A stretch of 64,000 bases of DNA from Chromobotia macracanthus (GCA_036877525.1 JAZGTH010000068.1:3404501-3468500), one strand, 5' to 3'; counted from the stretch's first letter, positions 1 to 12,567 are shown. Numbers and translations are program-made. The notes: generated by a model from the letters alone, not told the origin.

Positions 1-78
1 GATTCAAGAGTTATTTTTTTACCTTGCGGTATTTAACCTTGTTTGGGCCAGTGGTTACTGTAACACTGAGTTACAGGG

Positions 79-232
79 TTCTCCTGTAGCTCAGTGGTAG
101 AGCATTGCATTAGCAGTGCATGAGGATTGTGGGTTCGATTCCCAGGGAGTACATGTACTAAGAAAATGTATAACTTCAATTCACTGTAAGTTGCTTTGAA
201 TAAAAGCGTCTGCCAAATGCATAAATGTAAAT
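79..232 (+). repeat. tRNA-Ala-derived SINE
   Basis: The head resembles a tRNA gene: an A-box-like TAGCTCAGTGGTAGAGC, an AGC anticodon-like triplet and a B-box-like GGTTCGATTCC. It is followed by the tail common in fish SINEs (CTGTAAGTTGCTTTGAATAA, then AGCGTCTGCCAAATGCATAA). A diverged head of the same family lies at 16371-16440. The fused tail and imperfect stem make a working tRNA gene unlikely. Confidence 0.8.
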
Positions 233-3200
233 TGAGAGTCATTTCTTATAAATTTAGTTTAAAAAAACTTTATCAAATAATTATAACTAAAAATATAAAA
301 CTAAAAGCTAAACAACTAAAGTCATGGCAAATCATTAATGTAAAGATGTAGAAATCCTGATATAATAAAGCTTTTTTGGATCTGTTTAAATAGATATTTA
401 TGTAAATACTTACTTATTTTATGCTAATCACCTGACCCTGAAATTTGGTTAGATACGATTGTAACTGAAAATAGGTCACAAATGTTATTATGAATTGAAT
501 GCATAATTTATTGGGTATTATTACAGTAATTGATCAATTAATTTTATTAGTGCATTGATACATTTAGACACTCCTAATTTTAAAACTTGTTTCACAAGAC
601 TCATACTGAACACCTGGTAACACAAAATAACATTGAATACCATTACAGTTTAAAGTCAAGGTGAACGGCTTTTCAAAAAAAATATAAAGCATTTATTTAT
701 TATTCTTAGTTATTTGCTGTCTGCTGGCAATGAAAAAATGCTGTGAAACATTGGTTTAAGGCTTATCAGCTTGCTATTTGTATTCACCAACCTGGAGCCA
801 ATTTGAGGGTACAACAATAGACAGAAGGGGTGGGTGGGTGTGGGGTAAAAATGCTCCAAACACAGGGATCAGCGTAGAGAGCCTGTTTCACTCTCCAGAA
901 TTACTGATCAGACATCCAGAGGTGCATTAATCACCAGAAGTCAGACATTCTCACCTCCCCTGCTTTCATTGTTCTCATCTCTGCGAACACACACTTGGCA
1001 CGCTCATACAGGATTTTGTTTGTGTGCATGCTGTCGCATGCTGTAGCGCCACAAAAACAATCTTTCAGTAAAAACAGGCTTTGTACTGTTGATGGTTTGT
1101 TTTGGTAGGGGATGCCATGCAGTTCAGGTTCAATAGTGTTTTTGACCATGTACAGATTAATCGACTGCTGTTGTGAGATGCTGATTGGCTCAGACTTGCC
1201 ATGACTTGAATAACAATGATTGTAAAATGTGAACGTAATAAAGCACACAAGCAAGGGCAAGGAATAATCAAACTTCTTTTTCACATTGTATCTTGTTATT
1301 ATTTACAAATTATTTATTTATAAAATGTTTTTCTGTACACTTGATTTAGTGGAAACATGTTTTGCGTTGTTTTTGAGACCGACAGATTCATTAGGTTCAT
1401 AAGGATGCAGCACTGGTTCTTGGAGCTTCTACTGGATTTCAGTTTTGGGAGTAGTAGATCGGAAAACTCTTATGTCTGTGGATCGACAATTTGATGAATC
1501 ATTTCAGTGCCTAATTCTGCAGAAAATTAACATCACTAATTAGTTTTCAGCATTGATGTTTTACAGTGTATTTAATCTGCTCACAAACCTCATTGACATG
1601 CGGAGTAATGCTTCTTGTATCAAAACATTCAAAAATATCAAAAGTAACTGAGTGCGGGATAAAAAAACAGATTCTCACCACTGGTTTGAAGAGGTTATTT
1701 TTGAGTAATTAACCACCTAGCAGGGCCCTAGCAACTGCATAGCAAAATCCTAATGACCATTCATAGCAACACCCTGGCAACTATTGCCAAAGTATTTTGT
1801 GGTCAAGCACCACTCTCATTTCAGGTCTTATTTATATTGCCGCTATGAGTTCTGTCTCTCCTTCTCGCCCGTTATCAGGAACTTACTGTGTACTGTAAAT
1901 ATTACGGCAGACTGCAGTCTGGGGACTGACAGCAGTAGTGTCTGCACACCCACTGTGAATTGATGCTCTTTAGCCAGTCATGCACAGCACACTGCACATG
2001 TGGGTGACACCAGCTGTCATCGCCTGATTCTGTGGCTTATATAACCATTGATTGTCCTGCTCCCCGTACAGAAATGTCTGCTGGGCCCAACACCTTTCAT
2101 AGCTTTGTATTTTCCCAGTCCACCTCTCTCTGTCTCTATATAGACATTTTATTTTGTCCCTTTACTTAGCTTTAACATTGTTTGCACCCTGTGCTTTCAT
2201 TTATATGCTTGCCAGGAATTTCATCATTCTTTATCTTTCTCTGCTCTCTATCACTCCCACAGTGCAGTCATACAGTCCAGGAGTGTCTGACTCCAGAACA
2301 GCATTATCCAGGGTCAGAGCTTTCATAGTACTGATGTGTAAAAATAGTTTTAAGACATTTAGGCACATGCAGTGATTTCTCATAGTGTAGAGCACTAGAA
2401 TGGAGTACCACCGTGAGATGTGTTGTTTGCCTTCTAGTGTTAGTAGGTTTTTGTGCTTTTTAATTTAAAAAAAGCTTAAGGCTATATGCTAGTGTACTCA
2501 AATGTTTACCAAAAAATGTTTACAAAATGTGCTTGATTTAAAATATTAAAATGTTGCGTTAAACACATAAATGGACACCTTAAAAACAGATGTGGCATAT
2601 CTTGGTTAGCTGCTAGTTATTATAATTTTGTTTTTAATTTTATCATAGTTTTATTAATATTTTAAATAGGATTTTATATTTTTAGTTTCACTATAATTTT
2701 AGATTTTTTGGCAATTTTGTTACGTGCTTTTGTAATTTCATATTTCATTATTTATTTATTTTGAGTATTGCTGTCTAAATTTCGATTTTATCTTGTTTTT
2801 ATTTAGTGCCTGAGAAACATTTCTAATTTCCATGTAGGTTACGTTTTTAAGTTTGATTTCATACATTTTATTAGAGTATATATGTTTTCATAGAATAACC
2901 TTGGTTTGACAGTGTATTTTGGTGCATTAGCGTTCATTCTTTTTCCAGTTGTAGACTGTGTGAAGGAAGTGACTGGAAGAAAACCCTATTATTTTTTGTT
3001 CATGGTACCAGCAAGGATTTACTGTATTTTGACACTTTGAGAAATTACATTTAGTAATAAGAATCAGTATTTGCTGCCTGGAATTGGTGGTCTTGGACAT
3101 TTTTGCCTTTGTAAGGGGATATTTTATCTACCCAAAAAAACACCTGAACTTGGAGCAATTCTGACTGTTAGTTATAAATAAGCAACAAATTCAAAAGTAG

Positions 3201-3478
3201 CTGTACAAAAGCACAAAGTATCCTAAAGTAAAGTAAATTATATAGCTCTCTCCTGTCACAGTAAAGTAAAGGCTAGTGGTATAAACCAAAAGGCTATTTT
3301 CTGTTCTGATAGAAAATGTCAACAAGCACTCATCCAAACATTTCTGAGGTAGCTTCAGCTGTTTAAGTTCTTTTAAACATTTCATGAGATAGCTTCAGCT
3401 TTCCCCAATAACTAGAGTTTGGCAAGAGGTTGTTGTGAATGTCTTATTGGCTAAACCCTATGTCTGTTGTATTGGCAG
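233..3478. other. ap2b1 intron or upstream DNA, no clear exon
   Basis: AT-rich sequence before the penultimate ap2b1 exon. I searched for the preceding ear-domain exons and found none, so they lie left of the window. Short fragments such as the CTAGCAACC-type repeat near 1715-1780 are present. The only open frame worth naming is the 117-codon one on the - strand at 931-1284, listed separately. Confidence 0.5.
931..1284 (-). CDS. Hypothetical short secreted-type ORF
   Basis: A 117-codon open frame on the - strand begins MKKKFDYSLPLLVCFITF, which looks like a signal peptide (basic n-region, hydrophobic core). A Cys-containing stretch DCFCGATAC and a further Cys follow. A good donor-like GGGGAG|GTGAGA occurs near its 3' end (about 952), so it could be an exon rather than a full gene. 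I recognise no family. It lies antisense in or upstream of ap2b1 in AT-rich DNA, and a chance ORF of this length is quite possible. Confidence 0.15.
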   Translation of the reverse strand: MKKKFDYSLPLLVCFITFTFYNHCYSSHGKSEPISISQQQSINLYMVKNTIEPELHGIPYQNKPSTVQSLFLLKDCFCGATACDSMHTNKILYERAKCVFAEMRTMKAGEVRMSDFW

Positions 3479-6400
3479 ATATGGTGTCAGGCAAACTACA
3501 GAACAACAATGTCTACACCATCGCCAAGAGGAACGTGGAAGGCCAGGACATGCTGTACCAGTCGCTCAAACTCACCAACGGGATCTGGATCCTCGCCGAA
3601 CTCCGCATACAACCTAGCAATCCTAATTACACGGTAATCACTCACAGCACAAACATTCACCAATTGTGTATTCAGACGAAGCCTCACTCATGAGACACAT
3701 GACAATTTGATACAAAGGAGGACAATAAGTCTTGTTCTCTGACAGACAGCTGTTGACATTGTGGAGAGCATATTCAAAGACCCTCTTTATGGTGACAGAA
3801 TGTGCTGGTTTATTTTTATTTATTTTTATGCACACCACGTCACACAGGTTTCACCACACTGAGATTTAAATCAGTGGTCTAGGTCATTATAGAGGAAAAT
3901 GTTATGGCGTATTAAGACTCTTATAGCATGATGAATGGATGACCCTGAAAGCAATGCTTTCTGCTTGAGTTCCCCAACACATTCATTGAAAATCGAATAG
4001 ACTGTGACACGCTCAAGAAACGCTTGTCACACTACAGCATTATTAGGGCCCAAACAGTGCAAATCCGTTATTTTCTTTTTATTATTAGCATTATTATTAT
4101 TCTTTCTCTTCTTCCCGCTCTTGAAATCTATGGCTGCTCATAGGACGTGATATAGGAAAGTTATGAAATTCGGCACACAGATAGAGGACAGTCTGAAATG
4201 TTACCATTGCCAATTTAGAGTCTCTACCTCAAACCCTCCAGCACCACCAACAGTTCAAATTTCACTCGTTTTTACGCTTATGACTTTTGACTCGTCCTAG
4301 AAAGTCCTAGAAATAAAACTCCAATTCCTTGGCTCATACTGATTCCAATGCATCCCATGACGTCTTTTCTGATCACAAAATATTCAAACTTTTTGGAACT
4401 CCTCCTGGGGAATGTCAAATTTGCATGTAATTTGGTATGTAGCATCTAGAGGCACCCTTGACAAGATAAAAGCTTTTTGATAGATCCCACCATTCTCAGA
4501 TAATGTGCAAATGAATTCAACAGATCGCACACAAATGGGAGTGAGGTTGTATCTTCACAACGAATTGGTGTATTGACACAAAACTTGGTATATCATCACA
4601 GGCATGACCTGGGGGTGCTTGCAGTTTTATCACAAGCGCCACCTACTGGTGCTAAGATGGCTATTTTTGCTTTTGAATACTTTGTCCTAAAATCATAAGG
4701 ATGGTCTGCTTATATTCTTTGAGTTATGCCGACTCAAACGAAGGACAATTTTCCTTGGTCTGCCATTTTGGGCATTGTCCATTTTGAATTTTGTCATGAA
4801 ATGCTGTATATTATGAGGCCATGTTCTGAGAGGACCTATAAAGTTTTAGGTTGGTGCCCCCAGCCCCCATTTAACTTACATCATTAGATTTGTTGGCTTA
4901 TCATTTGCTTTATCACTTGCTTTATCATTGTTATTGCTTTAAAATGTTAATTAGGATGTTTATTTATTTTGTCATATTAGGGCACTTAAATAGTAGGACA
5001 TTATTCAATATTATTTACTGTAAATTACTATGAATAAGTGTGGAAAACATGGCTTTTAACTAATTGTACATTTTCTTGCTTTAAAAATACTAAATTTGTT
5101 TTGCAACAGTGGCTGTTTAGCTGAAACAATGATTCCTATTTTAAGCCCTTTTAAGATATTTCAGCACAACTGCATATACAGCTCTGGAAAAGGTTGAGAC
5201 CACTGCAAAATTATCAGTTTCTGACAACATTACTGACAACATTTCTCCCAAATACCAAATAAATATATTGTCATTTAGAGCATTTATTTGCAGAAAAAGA
5301 ACTGGTTAAAACAACAAATAATACAAGTTTTTAAACAACACAGTAGTAATGTTTTGACTTATGAAGAGTTCAAAAATCTATATTTGGTGGAATAACCTGT
5401 TTTTTTAATCACAGCTTTCATGCGTCTTGGCATGCTCTCCACCAGTCTTTCACAATGCTGTTTATGCCACTCCTGGCACAAATATTGAAACAGCTCGGCT
5501 TTGTGTAATGGCTTGTGACCATCCATCTTCCTCTTCATCACATTCTAGAGGTTTTCAATGGGGTTCAGGTCTGGAGATTGAGCTGGCCATGATAGGGTCT
5601 TGATCTGGTGATCCTCCATCCAAACTTTGATTGACCTGGCTGTGTGGCATGGAGCATTGTCCTGCTGGAAAAAAAAACAATCCTTAGAGCTGGGGAACAT
5701 TGTCAGAGCAGAAGGAAGCAAGTTTCCTTCCAGGACAACCTTGTATGTGGCTTGATTCAGGTGCCCTTCACAAGACGAATTTGCCCAATTCCAGCCTTGC
5801 TGAAGCTCCCTCAGATCATCACAGATCCTCCACCAGATTTCACACTGTGGCTTGTAGGCCTCTCCAGGTCACCGCCTAACCATTAGACAAGCAGGTGTTG
5901 GGCAAAGCTGAAAACTGGACTCAGAAAATTGAAATCAGAGAAGATGCCCTTACTCCAGTCCTCTACAGTCCAATCCTTATGGTCTTTTGCAAACCACAGC
6001 CTGGCTCTTCTTTGCTTCTCACTGATGGAGAGCTTTTTTCTAGCTTTGCACGCCTTCAGCCCTGCCTGTTTTGAACCGCCCTCTCTGTGCACTTCAGCTC
6101 AGCTGCCATTTGCTGTTCTTTTTGTGTCACATGATTTCATGCTACAGCTTTTGACTGATGTTCGAATGAGTTGGCGGTCATCTCGTTTTCGCCTTCTACC
6201 GGTCCGTAGTTTTGTTGTCCCCAATGTCTGCAGCTTTACCTTGTTCTTATGAACTGCTGTCTTTGAAATGTTAAGGATGGAAGCAACCTGACACTCACTG
6301 TATCCATCTGCTAGTAAAGCCAGAATTGAACCCTTCTTTTCTTCACTTAAAACTTTTCTTTTCAACTCTTTTGGCATAATCAATAGTTATTATTGGATTC

Positions 6401-7501
6401 CACTTACTTTTGAGGTTCTGCTAGCACTGTTTTGCCATCCAGCTGGTCCTATAGCAAGAGTGTGATCACTTAATCAGTACTTCATTAAGCCGAATGAGAT
6501 GCGCCTGTGTTGGAATTCAACAGACACTGGAATGGAATGGCTGCCATAAATGTAGAGATGCTCATTTAAGAAAAATTTGGAGTGGTCTCTTAATTTTTTC
6601 CAGAGCTGTATGTTGAGATTTTTTTCAGAATACATTATAAGTATCATTTGTAGCTATCTTTCAGCCCTAGGATGTTTGGAAATGCAAGACAATGTGTACA
6701 CCACGGCACAGTTATATGATACAACTTTCAATTGAAAAGTTGGTGGCCAGATGAAGAGGTTGCTAAATATATTAATATGCTGATTAGCAATCGACCCCTC
6801 ATGTTTATTCTGAAGTATCTGTTAAGACAGCCTGCTGAGCTTGATTACCTGCAGCCCCCTGAGGCCAGGTGGGCTCACTCTGGTCAGGAAACAATACCTG
6901 ATCCCACACAATTGATTTTTAATGAGACCTCAGCCCTTAGTATTCTGGCAGCAGCTGGCTCTGATCAGAACAGATGATAACTGGAATCCTTTGACTTAGC
7001 AGGATTTGACCTTAATAGCCAGTGATAGAGTGACTCTGCCTGCCAAGAGCAGAGACCTCTGGAAACGCATTACTCTGGTACCAATACAAGCGCTTACGCA
7101 CATTTATATAACATTGTATTGCATTGTATTATTTTGGTAGACCTCTTTGGGATTGTTTTATTTAATATGATTAAAAACTAAAAACAGAAAATAGTTAATC
7201 CCTTTGATTGACTAGAGAAAATCCCAGGATTATTTAAGTCATAATGTGGGGAAAAAAGTAATTAACATATGGCATCTGTGGGCTTTGGCATGTTTGAAAA
7301 GCAGAGCAATCATGCTGTAGTGATATTTTTTGACTTGACTTTGTATGACTCAAAAACAAGCTTGTTGCGTAATTGTTGTATAATTTCTTTTCAAGTTACA
7401 AATGGTGTTTCATTTCTCTGTTTCAGCTCTCTCTGAAATGCAGGGCTCCAGAAGTGTCTCAGTATGTGTTCCAGATGTACGATGCCATTCTGAAGAACTA
7501 G
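3479..7501 (+). CDS. ap2b1: AP-2 complex subunit beta, last two coding exons
   Basis: Beta-adaptin is the large subunit of the AP-2 clathrin adaptor at the plasma membrane; its C-terminal ear binds clathrin and endocytic accessory proteins. Exon 3479-3633 (acceptor TTGGCAG, donor ACG|GTAATC) encodes the ear segment with NNNVYTIAKRNVEGQDMLYQ and NGIWILAELRIQP. Exon 7427-7501 (acceptor CTGTTTCAG) encodes LSLKCRAPEVSQYVFQMYDA, then ILKN and TAG. Phases join in frame. The AP-1 beta paralogue is nearly identical here; AP2B1 is preferred because the neighbours are rasl10b and gas2l2, the 17q12 arrangement. The other exons are left of the window. The 3.8-kb intron between these two exons carries a Tc1 element and another repeat. 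Confidence 0.9.
4040..4870. repeat. Interspersed repeat in ap2b1 intron
   Basis: A non-coding block starting near TTAGGGCCCAAACAGTGC, with phrases such as GGACAGTCTGAAATGTTACC and TGAGAGGACCTATAAAG that resemble dispersed teleost elements I have seen. Related wording recurs at 8685-9790 (GGCCCAAG, CATTTTGAATTTTG-like). No coding capacity is visible; the class is unassigned. Confidence 0.5.
5179..6608 (-). mobile_element. Tc1/mariner element, inactive
   Basis: Terminal inverted repeats begin CAGCTCTGGAAAA at both ends and are flanked by TA dinucleotides (5177-5178 and 6609-6610), the normal Tc1 target duplication. The - strand carries broken transposase: an N-terminal HTH region (6099-6383, from MPKELKRKVLSEEKKG), a middle piece (5883-6092, containing WTVEDWSKG) and a C-terminal part with SPDLNPIENL then a stop, then NVMKRKM (5359-5600). 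A stop has replaced a residue after ENL, and frame changes separate the pieces. It is about 1.43 kb, usual for the family, and sits in the last ap2b1 intron. Confidence 0.9.
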
Positions 7502-8500
7502 ATGTCTCTAATCTTCTACCAATATGCCCCTCCAGCCACCATCATACCTTTGACACAAGATCCAGCTGCTGTTTTCCATGTTTTCTGCCTTTGTTTTCAG
7601 TTTGCTCAGTGTGCCCACTACATATTCTGTTCTGGCCAAATTGTTGACAGAAATTTTGAATCACGGTTCCTGCGTAATTGTGTATTTGTTTTTTATATTA
7701 ATTGTCTTTTGTACACCTGTGATTGCACATGCCCTGTATTTGCCATAACAACACATGCCTTCAGGTTAGATGAGATCATTGGAAAGCAGGTGTCTGACAC
7801 ACAGGCACTTGTGATGTGGGTTTGCTTTTGGATATTGTCCTGTTTTAATAATAGCCACTCAAATGCCACTATATTCTGTGGTTCTCTAGAATAGTTGAGA
7901 TTTGTTTGATGTTCAACGTTCTGGCATTATTTGCTGTCATTGTGATGTTAATACAAGTGTACAACAATGTGGTATTAATTTGCCAGCTATTTTTGCAGTT
8001 AATTTTGCATGCTTTGAGCAACATGACCAGGACATTCCTAACAATATTTTGTGTAACTTGTTCAGCTTAATCACATGAAAGAACATGCCAGCACTCCAAC
8101 TGTGTTATATAAGTTTCATTGGCTATTCATTCCCAGACTGAATCAATCCATGTGATGTATTGTGATTGTTAAAGTGAGTGGTTGTGCAGTAGTGTTATGT
8201 ACCATACATATTATTACAAACATTCTTAAAAATCAGTACACAACCTCACGTGGCTGTATCAGTGCTACTTATTGCAACCCATAGTGTATGAGTTGCAATA
8301 AGTAAAATGACTAATATAGACTTAAAGGCTTAACATTATAAGGACCAATCATCTGAACTGGGTAGAGTGTTTACAGCTTGGTTTATATGAAAATTAGTCG
8401 TCATGGTGTTGGGGATGGCTAAATGTGAACCTTTTTGTTTCCGTAGATGGCTGTACTAGAATAGTATGTAAGCAGTGTCCAATAAACATTTGCCAGTGGC
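7502..8500 (+). other. ap2b1: ap2b1 3' UTR with poly(A) signal
   Basis: About 1 kb after the stop has no repeat signature and ends with AATAAA at 8481-8486 followed by a GT-rich stretch, a plausible cleavage region. The extent is inferred. Confidence 0.6.
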
Positions 8501-8684
8501 AACTTCATTGTGTATGAAAATACTACCCTTTTTCTCATTTACTATTGTTTGTGTGCATTGTGTGTTTTGTTTTAATTATTGATGTTTATCTTGCTGATGT
8601 GATAAGTACATCTGAGGTGTAACTGTAATACGCAGACAAAGAAAATATCTAAACTTTCTCCAAGTTCACTAAAAAATAAATTGA

Positions 8685-9790
8685 AGCTATAGCTGCAAGC
8701 AGCGATGACAGGCCCAAGTACTATGGCACCATTTCCACCTGGTGTTTTCCAGAAAACTATGCATTGTTACATGTATTTAACTCCAAAAATAATTGAGGAC
8801 TATTGATGGACTATTTTAAAGTCTGATTTAAGTCTGTTGGAAGTGACACTTCCTGCTGCCAGTTGGTGCTATGACTGACACAAAATAGCCACATAATTGT
8901 GATCAGCTCACAATACCAAAAATATTCCCAAGTCTGATGTAAATCACTCAATACACATAAAAGATATGAGACACAACCTGTTCCTTTTGTGCCCTAAATT
9001 GATTGCCATACCATGGCAGCAGCATTCAAGATATTAAAGTAGCATTTTCAATGTCTTTCCTTTATTCTGAACAGGTTTGAAGTGACTTGGGTAAATTTAA
9101 GAAGACTATTTAACTTCTCTTAAACTATGCTTTGTGACATCCTTCCGTCAGTTGGTGGCACTATGATTGTGACTCACAATCAGTCCCCAGGACCAAACAT
9201 ACAGCTCAAGTTTGAACAAAATCAATTCACACAGCAGATATGAGCCACTTACTGTTTCCATTTTTTGCCATTATTTCCTTGCCATCCATATTCGATCCAA
9301 AATGGCTGACTTGCCCATGTCTAAGTTTTGCACATGCTTAACAGCCGACCAGTATGATGTGTGTGCCAAAGTTCATGCCATTTCAATCATGTTTCAAGTG
9401 CCTCAAATACACCTGAATGTGGTTTTAAAGTTTGACGCATTGCTGTGAAAAACATATCGAAGATCCATTTAGAATTTTATATCAGCCATAACTCATCACA
9501 ACTCAAGTACAGCATTATTCTGACCAAGTCCGAAGTGACTTGGCTAAATGTAAGTTGACTATTTTAAAGTGTGCCAGCGGTGCAATGGCCGGTGACTCCG
9601 ACGTGTGTGCAAAATTTTATATTCTGAGCATGTTAAGGGACCTAAAGGCCCTGAAAACCTAGAAAAATAATTAATTAAAAATAATAATCCTAAGAAAAGC
9701 AATAGGGCCCTTTGCACTTTCAGTGCCTGGGCCTTAAATAAAATTGGCCTCCCAAATCTCCCAAAATTTTTTAAACGTACTTGAACTCGC
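8685..9790. repeat. Interspersed fish repeat
   Basis: Begins around AGCTATAGCTGCAAGCAGCG, a phrase typical of a dispersed teleost repeat, and carries internally similar sub-blocks (CAGTTGGTGCTATGACTGAC at about 8860 and CAGTTGGTGGCACTATGATT at about 9150). No transposase is visible. It lies between ap2b1 and rasl10b. Confidence 0.5.
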
Positions 9791-9945
9791 ACAGACTACA
9801 CTGTCTCTCTGCGTGGTTTTTGTTTCTTATTTATGTACAGTCACATTTAAAATTAAGTGTGCCCCACATCCGCAGGTCAATTGTAATTTAGCTTATTTTG
9901 TAAAGCAATTTCGGTCCCTGATGGGCCGCATTCTTATTACTCTAT

Positions 9946-10030
9946 AAACATACATCTGTGACTTCACATCAGTATTACTGTGCCACTGCGAACTACATTG
10001 CTCATTTTTGTTGCTGTGTGTTTATTTTAT
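9946..10030 (+). repeat. Dispersed repeat copy A (partner at 48625-48715)
   Basis: Shares the phrases CACATCAGTATTACTGTGCC and CAACTACATTGCT or GAACTACATTGCT with the second copy 39 kb away in the same orientation. It is short and non-coding. Confidence 0.5.
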
Positions 10031-10679
10031 AAAACCTTGCCAGGTATATGAAATAACCGTTTTATAAAAGCAATAAGCACCGTGAAGCCATATTGCATAT
10101 CCCTTATCTGTTCTAAAATTCACTGTAAAAAACTTATTTGCTATATTTAATCAACAGAATGAGTGTCTGAATCAAAACTGCCATCAAAACTGACACTGAA
10201 CCAATTTGTAGCCAATTTTGGCACTTTGTCACAGATTGTTTTTTTAAGGTTATTCACTTTACAATAAGATTTCATTGATAAGCATTACTTAACTAGTTAA
10301 TATGAACAATTTAAAAAACATTTAAACAGCTACATAAGCTGTAGCTATTAACAGTACTTAATGCACAGTGAAATAACATGAACGGACAATGACCACTTTG
10401 CCTTAAATAACAGTAACAAAGAGTAATAAATGCTGTAAAATATTACATATGTAACTATATGTATGTTAACCAGTGGTTGTTGTAAAGTGTTAAAGAAAAG
10501 TTTACCTTTGGTTTGGATCTCCTTTCTTTGTGGCATTTGGAAATGATTTCTAAACCATGTCTAAGGTGCGGTGCAGCCACACCTGGATGCATGTGTCCAC
10601 AGACTGTGTAAGTGATGTGAAGCGCACAGGTGAGAATCACGTGGTTACTTAGCAACAGAAGAAAAAGATTTGGTTGCTA

Positions 10680-11060
10680 AGAGACAGGCGCGGTACCTGC
10701 AGTCTGTTGATGCACGGTATATACGTTTTAAAACAAGAAAATAAAAGGGCCAGCCATCACTCATAGTCATAAGAAAAGGATGCATCCATCACAGGTTATT
10801 ATGTGTAATGTACACATGAGTGACGTCAGTGATTAGTTTTCTCAGCTCGCGCGCGTGTGAGTATTTACGTGTTTACGCACCGGGGGAAAGAAAAGGCTGC
10901 TGTTTCCCAACCTCTCCACTGTCTCCAGATCAGTTTCAAAGCACTTCAACTGTGACGCTGAACCGATGATGCACACGGTCTCGGCGCGGTCCACTACACC
11001 GGTTTTACGCGCAATCGTTGATGCATCTCCCCGTTAACCCCAGTGGATCATGCGCGCATC
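10680..11060 (+). promoter_or_regulatory. rasl10b: CpG-rich rasl10b upstream region with CRE
   Basis: CpG density rises sharply against the AT-rich surroundings. A perfect palindromic CRE, TGACGTCA, is at 10821-10828. A CpG-containing stretch follows directly up to the minisatellite. Promoter role is inferred from position upstream of the presumed first exon. Confidence 0.5.
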
Positions 11061-11061
11061 A

Positions 11062-11647
11062 GGTCTCCACGACATGAAAGATCAAGATCCGGGACTCCAC
11101 GACATGAAAGATCAAGATCCGGGACGGTTTCAGCTTCAGGTCTCCACGACATGAAAGATCAAGATCCGGGACGGTTTCAGCGTCAGGTCTCCACGACATG
11201 AAAGATCAAGATCCGGGACTCCACGACATGAAAGATCAAGATCCGGGACGGTTTCAGCTTCAGGTCTCCACGACATGAAAGATCAAGATCCGGGACGGTT
11301 TCAGCGTCAGGTCTCCACGACATGAAAGATCAAGATCCGGGACGGTTTCAGCTTCAGGTCTCCACGACATGAAAGATCAAGATCCGGGACGGTTTCAGCT
11401 TCAGGTCTCCACGACATGAAAGATCAAGATCCGGGACGGTTTCAGCTTCAGGTCTCCACGACATGAAAGATCAAGATCCGGGACGGTTTCAGCGTCAGGT
11501 CTCCACGACATGAAAGATCAAGATCCGGGACGGTTTCAGCGTCAGGTCTCCACGACATGAAAGATCAAGATCCGGGACGGTTTCAGCGTCAGGTCTTCAC
11601 GACATGAAAGATCAAGATCCGGGACGGTTTCAGCTTCAGGTCTTCAC
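11062..11647 (+). repeat. 47-bp minisatellite 5' of rasl10b
   Basis: About 12 near-identical tandem units of 47 bp, each running from GGTCTCCACGACATGAAAGA to GGACGGTTTCAGC(T/G)TCA. Units differ mainly by the T/G position near the end and a late CTCC/CTTC change. Two shortened units, lacking the GGTTTCAGC-type segment, occur at about 11093 and 11216. The array is GC-rich, lies between the CRE and the first rasl10b exon, and ends about 40 bp before the ATG at 11688. Confidence 0.95.
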
Positions 11648-11649
11648 CT

Positions 11650-11759
11650 ACATTCAGTCAGAGTACTCGTGAAAACTCCGCGCATCGATGGAAAAGATCG
11701 TGCAGGTGTTCAGAGCAGCCCACACAGCAAGGAGAATGAACTTCTTACCTGGGTATGAG
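11650..11759 (+). promoter_or_regulatory. rasl10b: rasl10b 5' exon with short upstream ORF
   Basis: A strong donor GAG|GTAAGT follows 11759. The segment contains ATG at 11688 with 24 open codons. If joined to the strong acceptor CTTCTGTCCTCCTCAG ending 12483, this frame continues eight codons and stops before the main start, making a 32-codon upstream ORF. A second ATG at 11755 would be in frame with the GTPase only if the weak acceptor ending 12635 were used. The transcription start was not determined. Confidence 0.45.
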
Positions 11760-12567
11760 GTAAGTCACCGGGTTCATTTCTGCACAGCGTTTATGAGAAT
11801 GAAGCTATATTCATTTAGTAAGGGTGTGGCGTTTACAATAGTATCAATGCATGCATGCATTAATGCATTTTACGTGCTCAAATATAAGTAAGTGAACAGC
11901 ATTATTGAGCCATACGATTTGCATGCTCAGAATGCAGACTACACATTGTGTATACTTAGTAGGCACTTAGTAGATTGAAACTGAGAATACTCTGTCATCT
12001 GCTGTAGCCCTATAAGAATAGCTCACACACGTAGAGAGGTGCTGTGATGTCCTATATGTTTGCTTGTGTGTGTAATTTCTATAAATATCTTTGCTCCATT
12101 TAAATCATCGACCCAGTTTAAATGCTTTACATTAAGGGAACATTGTGGTGCCATATGCTATGATCAGTGATAGATTATAATCAGTAAATGTCATATCCAT
12201 ACATCATATCTGTTGCCAGTCTGGGGCTGTTTTAATCTTCTGTTTGTTTCATTGTATTTGTGTTCTTTTAGTTTCATTGCAGTTCTATTATAATCCCAAG
12301 ATAACAAATATTTCATTTACCTTGATGCTTAGACGTGTTTGTATGAAATTGGTCAAACTTGTATAAATTTATGTCAAATGATTATTACATTTATTATACA
12401 TGATTACAATGATTATACGTCATTACGTACTTTCAGCGCATTATAATAAAAGTTTTTATTGGAGTCACTTCTGTCCTCCTCAGAGCTCTGTGAATGGGAC
12501 TGTGCTGTAGCCACTACGGCTCTCTGGGATCCAGTCAGGACTATGTGCTGCCCGCGTGCCCCTCTGA

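Noticed and set aside
80..152. A functional tRNA-Ala gene
   Set aside because: The acceptor stem does not pair properly and the sequence runs straight into a SINE tail; a second diverged copy exists at 16371.
11062..11647. CRISPR array
   Set aside because: Units are contiguous 47-bp repeats without unique spacers, in a vertebrate genome; it is a minisatellite.
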